Shown here: positions 57,946-64,000 of the stretch, piece by piece
Layout of the letters: every line of letters starts with the position of its first letter
How positions within the stretch are numbered: the stretch's first letter is position 1
Assembly (NCBI GenBank): GCA_030068075.1
Contig: CM057841.1
Span: 46,603,030-46,667,029 of the forward strand
DNA: 64,000 nt
Direction: 5' to 3'
Source of the DNA: Paguma larvata
Taxonomy: Eukaryota; Chordata; Mammalia; Carnivora; Viverridae
The notes under the pieces: generated by a model
The model's database searches: none
What the model saw: only the letters and a program-made list of their open reading frames with translations
What the model was told of the DNA's origin: nothing
Program-made: the position numbers and the translations under genes

Positions 57946-60289
57946 TTTTAGTAGGTTTATTTATCTATTTTGGGAGACAGCACAAGCCGGGGCTCGAACC
58001 CACGAATTGTGAGATCATGACCCAAGCTTAAGTCAGACACTTAACCAACTGAGCCACCCAGGAGCCCCAACTTTATTTATTTTTTAAAAAATATTTATTT
58101 TTTTAAAACTAATCTCTAGATGGGGCTGGAACTCAGGGATGGAGAGTTGCATGCTTTGCCAATGAGCCAGACAAGTGCCCCTATATTTCTATTTCAAAGG
58201 TGGAGAAAACTCAAAGTTATATGACAGATGGCAGGCAGTGGGTTTGACAGTGGTATGTCTTGGTATTAAAGTTTTTTTTTTTTTAAGTTTATTTTGAGAG
58301 AGAGAATGAGAGAGCAGGGGAAAGGGAGGGGGGAGGAGAGAGAGAGAGAGAAAATCCCAAGCAGGCTCTGCACCAACAGTGTGGGCCAGACATGGGGCTC
58401 AAACCCATGAACAAAGAGATCATGATCAGAACTGAAACTGAGCCGGGGGGACGCTTAACCAACTGAACTATCCAGGTGCCCCTCAAGCTGCTAAGTTCTA
58501 TCCACAAAGCTACTGTGGCAGGGGTGTGAAGATGAAAGAAGAAAGCCACTGGGGAGCAGAAACCTCCCCCAGGGAAATGCATAATTTGAAGGTCCCTTTT
58601 AGAGGATTCTGCTGACATATTCATAGTACTAAGATCTGGCCTATCCTTCATCACCTGGCCCTGTTCTAAGAGGAGCTGGAGGAGGACACCCACACTGTGC
58701 CTCTAAGGGAAACAGCTTGGCCCAATGTACATTACTAAATAGTGATGAAGAATATGGACAGGAATCACTGATGTTTTGTCCTGCCACCAAATTCAGCCTC
58801 AGCAATTACTTATATTATACTTCCTTTTTTAAAAAGAATTTTTTTTAATGTTTATGTGTTTTTGAGGAGAGAGGGAGACCAGGGGAGGGGCACAGGGAGA
58901 AGGGGACAGAGGATCCGAAGCAGGCTCTGCACTGTCAGCCCAGAGCCCGATGCTGGGCTTGAACTCACAAACCGCAAGATCATGACCTGAGCTGGAGTCC
59001 GATGCGGAACCAACTGAGTCACCCAGGCACCCCTATCCTTCCTTCTTTTTTCTTTTTTCTTTTTTAATGTTTATTTATTTTTAAGAGGTGGGGGAGGGGC
59101 ACAGAGAGAGGGAGGGAGACACAGAATCTTAAGCAGGCTCCAGGCTCCAAGCTGCTGGCACAGAGCCCCATGCAGTGTTCAAACTCATAAACTATGAGAT
59201 CATGACCCGAGCCGAAGTTGGTAGCTTAACCAACTGAGCCACCCAGGCGCCCCACTATGATTCCTTCTTAAAATAAATACGGATTCTCCTTCTGAATCTG
59301 TTTCATATTCCTTTCAAACATGACCGTAGATTCCTAAATCATTCCTGCACTGGGTAAGAACACTCTTTCTCAAGCCTGCTGTCTGGTTCTTATAGATTCA
59401 TTCTATCTTTGGATAAAATAAATTAGGAAATAATTTCCTGACTTTTGTAGGCCTTCTCTGTTGACGTAGCAAACTCTGAAGGATTAGAGTCTAGGTGAGA
59501 TCACGTTTTTGCATTGGAAATGAGTAGAAGGGAGAAACTACATTCAACACAATTGAATGCTTAGTATATGCAAGAACTGTGATGAGAACTTTGCATATTT
59601 TGCTAAATTTTCCCGACAATGTTTGTGAGGTGGGCTGTATCATCTCCGCGTTTGAGATACAGAAGCAGAGGCCAGGAACTTAAGAGACTTCTTGGGTTCC
59701 CAAAGCCAGAAAGATATTTAGCCAAAAAATTTTTTATTATATACATTTTGTGGCTTTCCTGGATAATAGAACTTGTCATATTTTGCAGTGATCAGAGGCT
59801 GCAACCCCTGAATAGACAGCAATTCGATAAACATCTTTGCCGTAAACCAATGGGTGAAGAGGCCGTTTATCTCTGTGGCTAACGGCTAAGGAGTCTCACA
59901 TGGCTGGGTTCAAATCCTAGCTCCACATAAACTTGTGTAAAACACATGATCTCTCCAGGCTTCTATATGTAAAATGGAGATATTACTGCTTCATAGAGTT
60001 GTGAGTTAAATATACTATATATAAAGCACTTGGCACGTCATACACGCTCAATATAAAGGGGCTGGCTGGTTCATACTAATGTTAAAGTGCACCAGCCCTT
60101 TTGCTAGCACGTTAATATCTGCAATTCTGTTTTGCCCCAGCGATCTTGTGGGGCTGAAGCCCCGAAAAAACGGACGGAAGCTTTTCTCTTTGTGCAAGTT
60201 CTCCACACCCTCCTCTCCGCTCTCAGTCCGGCCAGCGCTTACCTCGAAGTGGTCGCGAAGTTGGAGCTCCTCGGCTTCGAGGAAGCCAT
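47674..60289 (-). CDS. TSNAXIP1: Translin-associated factor X-interacting protein 1
   Basis: 16 coding exons, phase-checked to 710 codons: 60243-60289, 56574-56673, 53549-53661, 53280-53400, 52056-52149, 51060-51256, 50511-50646, 49890-50059, 49650-49809, 49443-49573, 49182-49307, 48899-49051, 48686-48795, 48350-48476, 48125-48231, 47674-47914. Known: binds TRAX; expressed mainly in testis and ciliated tissue; molecular role poorly defined. Visible: N-terminal YLEQLENYLRKELLLLDL block, long coiled coil (about 155-390) with REKIRALEPLKAKL and RKNLAEEYLHYLSERDAR, then a helical C-terminal half with FFFNFLEHRFGPGDAMAWAY and ending REQEPAS. The start MASSKPRSSNFATTS was chosen because it lies in the CpG promoter and joins in frame through 16 exons; the commonly used human Met of GGHLSPWPTY is Ile here. 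The gene is head-to-head with RANBP10 and tail-to-tail with CENPT. Confidence 0.93.
51492..51713 (-). repeat. SINEC with perfect 13-bp target-site duplication
   Basis: TCTATAGCCTTTA repeats at 51479-51491 and 51714-51726. The head is close to consensus, so this is a young copy. Confidence 0.95.
52575..52775 (+). repeat. MIR remnant
   Basis: 'aggctctggaatcag', 'catatcccatccctacta' and 'ggtgctcagcaagtgctt' follow the MIR order, in TSNAXIP1 intron 4. Confidence 0.7.
53771..53869 (-). repeat. Short SINEC variant
   Basis: It lacks the GA-rich body. CAACATCTTTCTCT repeats at 53757-53770 and 53874-53887. Confidence 0.85.
53893..54100 (-). repeat. SINEC, full length, adjoining the short copy
   Basis: T tail at the left, head ending 'gagccacccagccacccccc'. 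A third 'caacatct' follows at about 54100. Confidence 0.9.
54387..54581 (-). repeat. SINEC, minus orientation, internally deleted
   Basis: The stretch between 'cagcacagaacc' and 'ccgagatcatgacc' is shortened relative to other copies. The flanks are a perfect 14-bp inverted, not direct, repeat (54378-54391 and 54592-54605). Confidence 0.9.
54607..54828 (+). repeat. SINEC, plus orientation, head-to-head with the previous copy
   Basis: It begins GGGGCGCCTGGGTGGCTCAT 25 bp right of the minus copy, so the two form a large inverted repeat in TSNAXIP1 intron 2. Confidence 0.92.
55682..55715 (+). pseudogene. U2 snRNA retropseudogene, 5' 34 nt only
   Basis: The sequence ATCGCTTCTCGGCCTTTTGG and the 14 nt after it equal U2 snRNA nucleotides 1-34. 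It is flanked by perfect direct repeats GGAGTTATAAGTTTG at 55666-55680 and 55716-55730. No A tail is present. Short 3'-truncated snRNA copies with target duplications are a known class of LINE-mobilised pseudogenes. Confidence 0.93.
55873..55976 (-). repeat. Short SINEC variant with perfect target-site duplication
   Basis: AAGACAGCATTCATT repeats at 55858-55872 and 55977-55991. Confidence 0.9.
57545..57660 (+). repeat. MIR remnant
   Basis: 'gtttaacctctctgaacctc' and 'gtctttgtccataaaag' are MIR core phrases, in TSNAXIP1 intron 1. Confidence 0.65.
57821..57859 (+). repeat. SINEC 3' tail fragment
   Basis: Only the end of the CT-rich body and 'tctcaaaaataaataaacat' remain. Confidence 0.75.
57900..57949. 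repeat. (TTTA)12 microsatellite
   Basis: About twelve TTTA units, probably grown from the tail of the adjoining minus-strand SINE. Confidence 0.95.
57953..58068 (-). repeat. SINEC, minus orientation, body deleted
   Basis: It ends 'ccaactgagccacccaggag'; the GA-rich part is largely missing. Directly next to another short copy. Confidence 0.85.
58069..58182 (-). repeat. Short, diverged SINEC
   Basis: 'ggggctggaactcaggga' and 'aatgagccagacaagtgccc' represent a worn head. Confidence 0.65.
58271..58483 (-). repeat. SINEC, minus orientation
   Basis: T12 tail, GA-rich body, head ending 'ccaactgaactatccaggtg'. Confidence 0.88.
58839..59034 (-). repeat. SINEC, minus orientation
   Basis: T8 tail, GA-rich body and a head ending 'caactgagtcacccaggcac'. 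Confidence 0.9.
59061..59253 (-). repeat. SINEC, minus orientation
   Basis: Less than 30 bp from the previous copy, same orientation, head ending 'caactgagccacccaggcgc'. Confidence 0.9.
59535..60055. repeat. Two facing MIR remnants
   Basis: 59535-59665 reads as a reversed MIR ('gaatgcttagtatatgcaag'); 59890-60055 reads as a forward MIR ('gggttcaaatcctagctcc', 'tgtaaaatggagatatta'). Confidence 0.6.
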
Positions 60290-60349
60290 GACCCTCGGGC
60301 AGCCGGGCAGACAGCACCCGCTGCTAGGAAGTGTGGTAGTGTACAGCCC

Positions 60350-60363
60350 GTCGCTATGGCGAC
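60350..60363 (-). promoter_or_regulatory. RFX X-box-like palindrome in the TSNAXIP1 promoter
   Basis: GTCGCTATGGCGAC closely follows the RFX X-box form GTTGCCATGGCAAC and lies about 60 bp upstream of the TSNAXIP1 ATG. RFX factors drive ciliary and sperm genes. Confidence 0.6.

Positions 60364-64000
<3,637 letters not shown>

Overview
This is a gene-dense piece of a mammalian, very probably felid, autosome. The organism call rests on about 25 copies of the felid-type tRNA-derived carnivore SINE (SINEC): a tRNA-like head with the core GGCGCCTGGGTGGCTCAG, a CT-rich body and an A-rich tail, several with clean target-site duplications. MIR and L2 fossils and CpG-rich promoters fit a mammal. The gene order matches, in inverted orientation, the human 16q22.1 block RANBP10-TSNAXIP1-CENPT-THAP11-NUTF2-EDC4-NRN1L. 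I recognised the genes from the proteins; I ran no database search.

Layout, left to right: 1-3.1 kb is intergenic with SINEs. NRN1L (minus, 3 coding exons) lies at 3.2-4.6 kb. EDC4 (minus, 29 coding exons, 1402 codons) spans 5.3-16.3 kb with its CpG promoter. NUTF2 (minus, 4 coding exons at 18.6-22.9 kb plus a non-coding first exon at 33.9 kb) has an 11 kb first intron rich in repeats. THAP11 (minus, single exon, polyglutamine) lies at 37.1-38.0 kb. CENPT (plus, 13 coding exons) runs from 41.65 to 47.4 kb. TSNAXIP1 (minus, 16 coding exons) spans 47.7-60.3 kb with SINE-packed introns. RANBP10 (plus, first two coding exons only) starts at 60.9 kb and runs off the right edge. All splice joins were phase-checked by hand and every complete gene stays open from ATG to stop; no broken gene was found.

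The genes are mostly housekeeping: mRNA decapping scaffold (EDC4), RanGDP nuclear import (NUTF2), promoter-binding transcription factor (THAP11), kinetochore assembly (CENPT), cilium/sperm-associated coiled-coil protein (TSNAXIP1), RanBPM paralogue (RANBP10) and a GPI-anchored neuritin paralogue (NRN1L). They do not form one pathway.

The best non-obvious signals are: (i) two EDC4 introns with U12-type (minor spliceosome) donor and branch-point sequences; (ii) THAP11/ZNF143-type ACTACAATTCCCAGAATGC-like elements in the promoters of NUTF2, THAP11, CENPT and TSNAXIP1/RANBP10; (iii) CENP-T lacking the proline of the human T11-P CDK site; (iv) a 34-nt 5' U2 snRNA retropseudogene flanked by perfect 15-bp duplications; (v) a TSNAXIP1 N-terminus in which the human short-isoform ATG is ATT; (vi) a perfect RFX X-box-like palindrome upstream of TSNAXIP1. 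I saw no CRISPR, phage, bacterial or integrated viral system.
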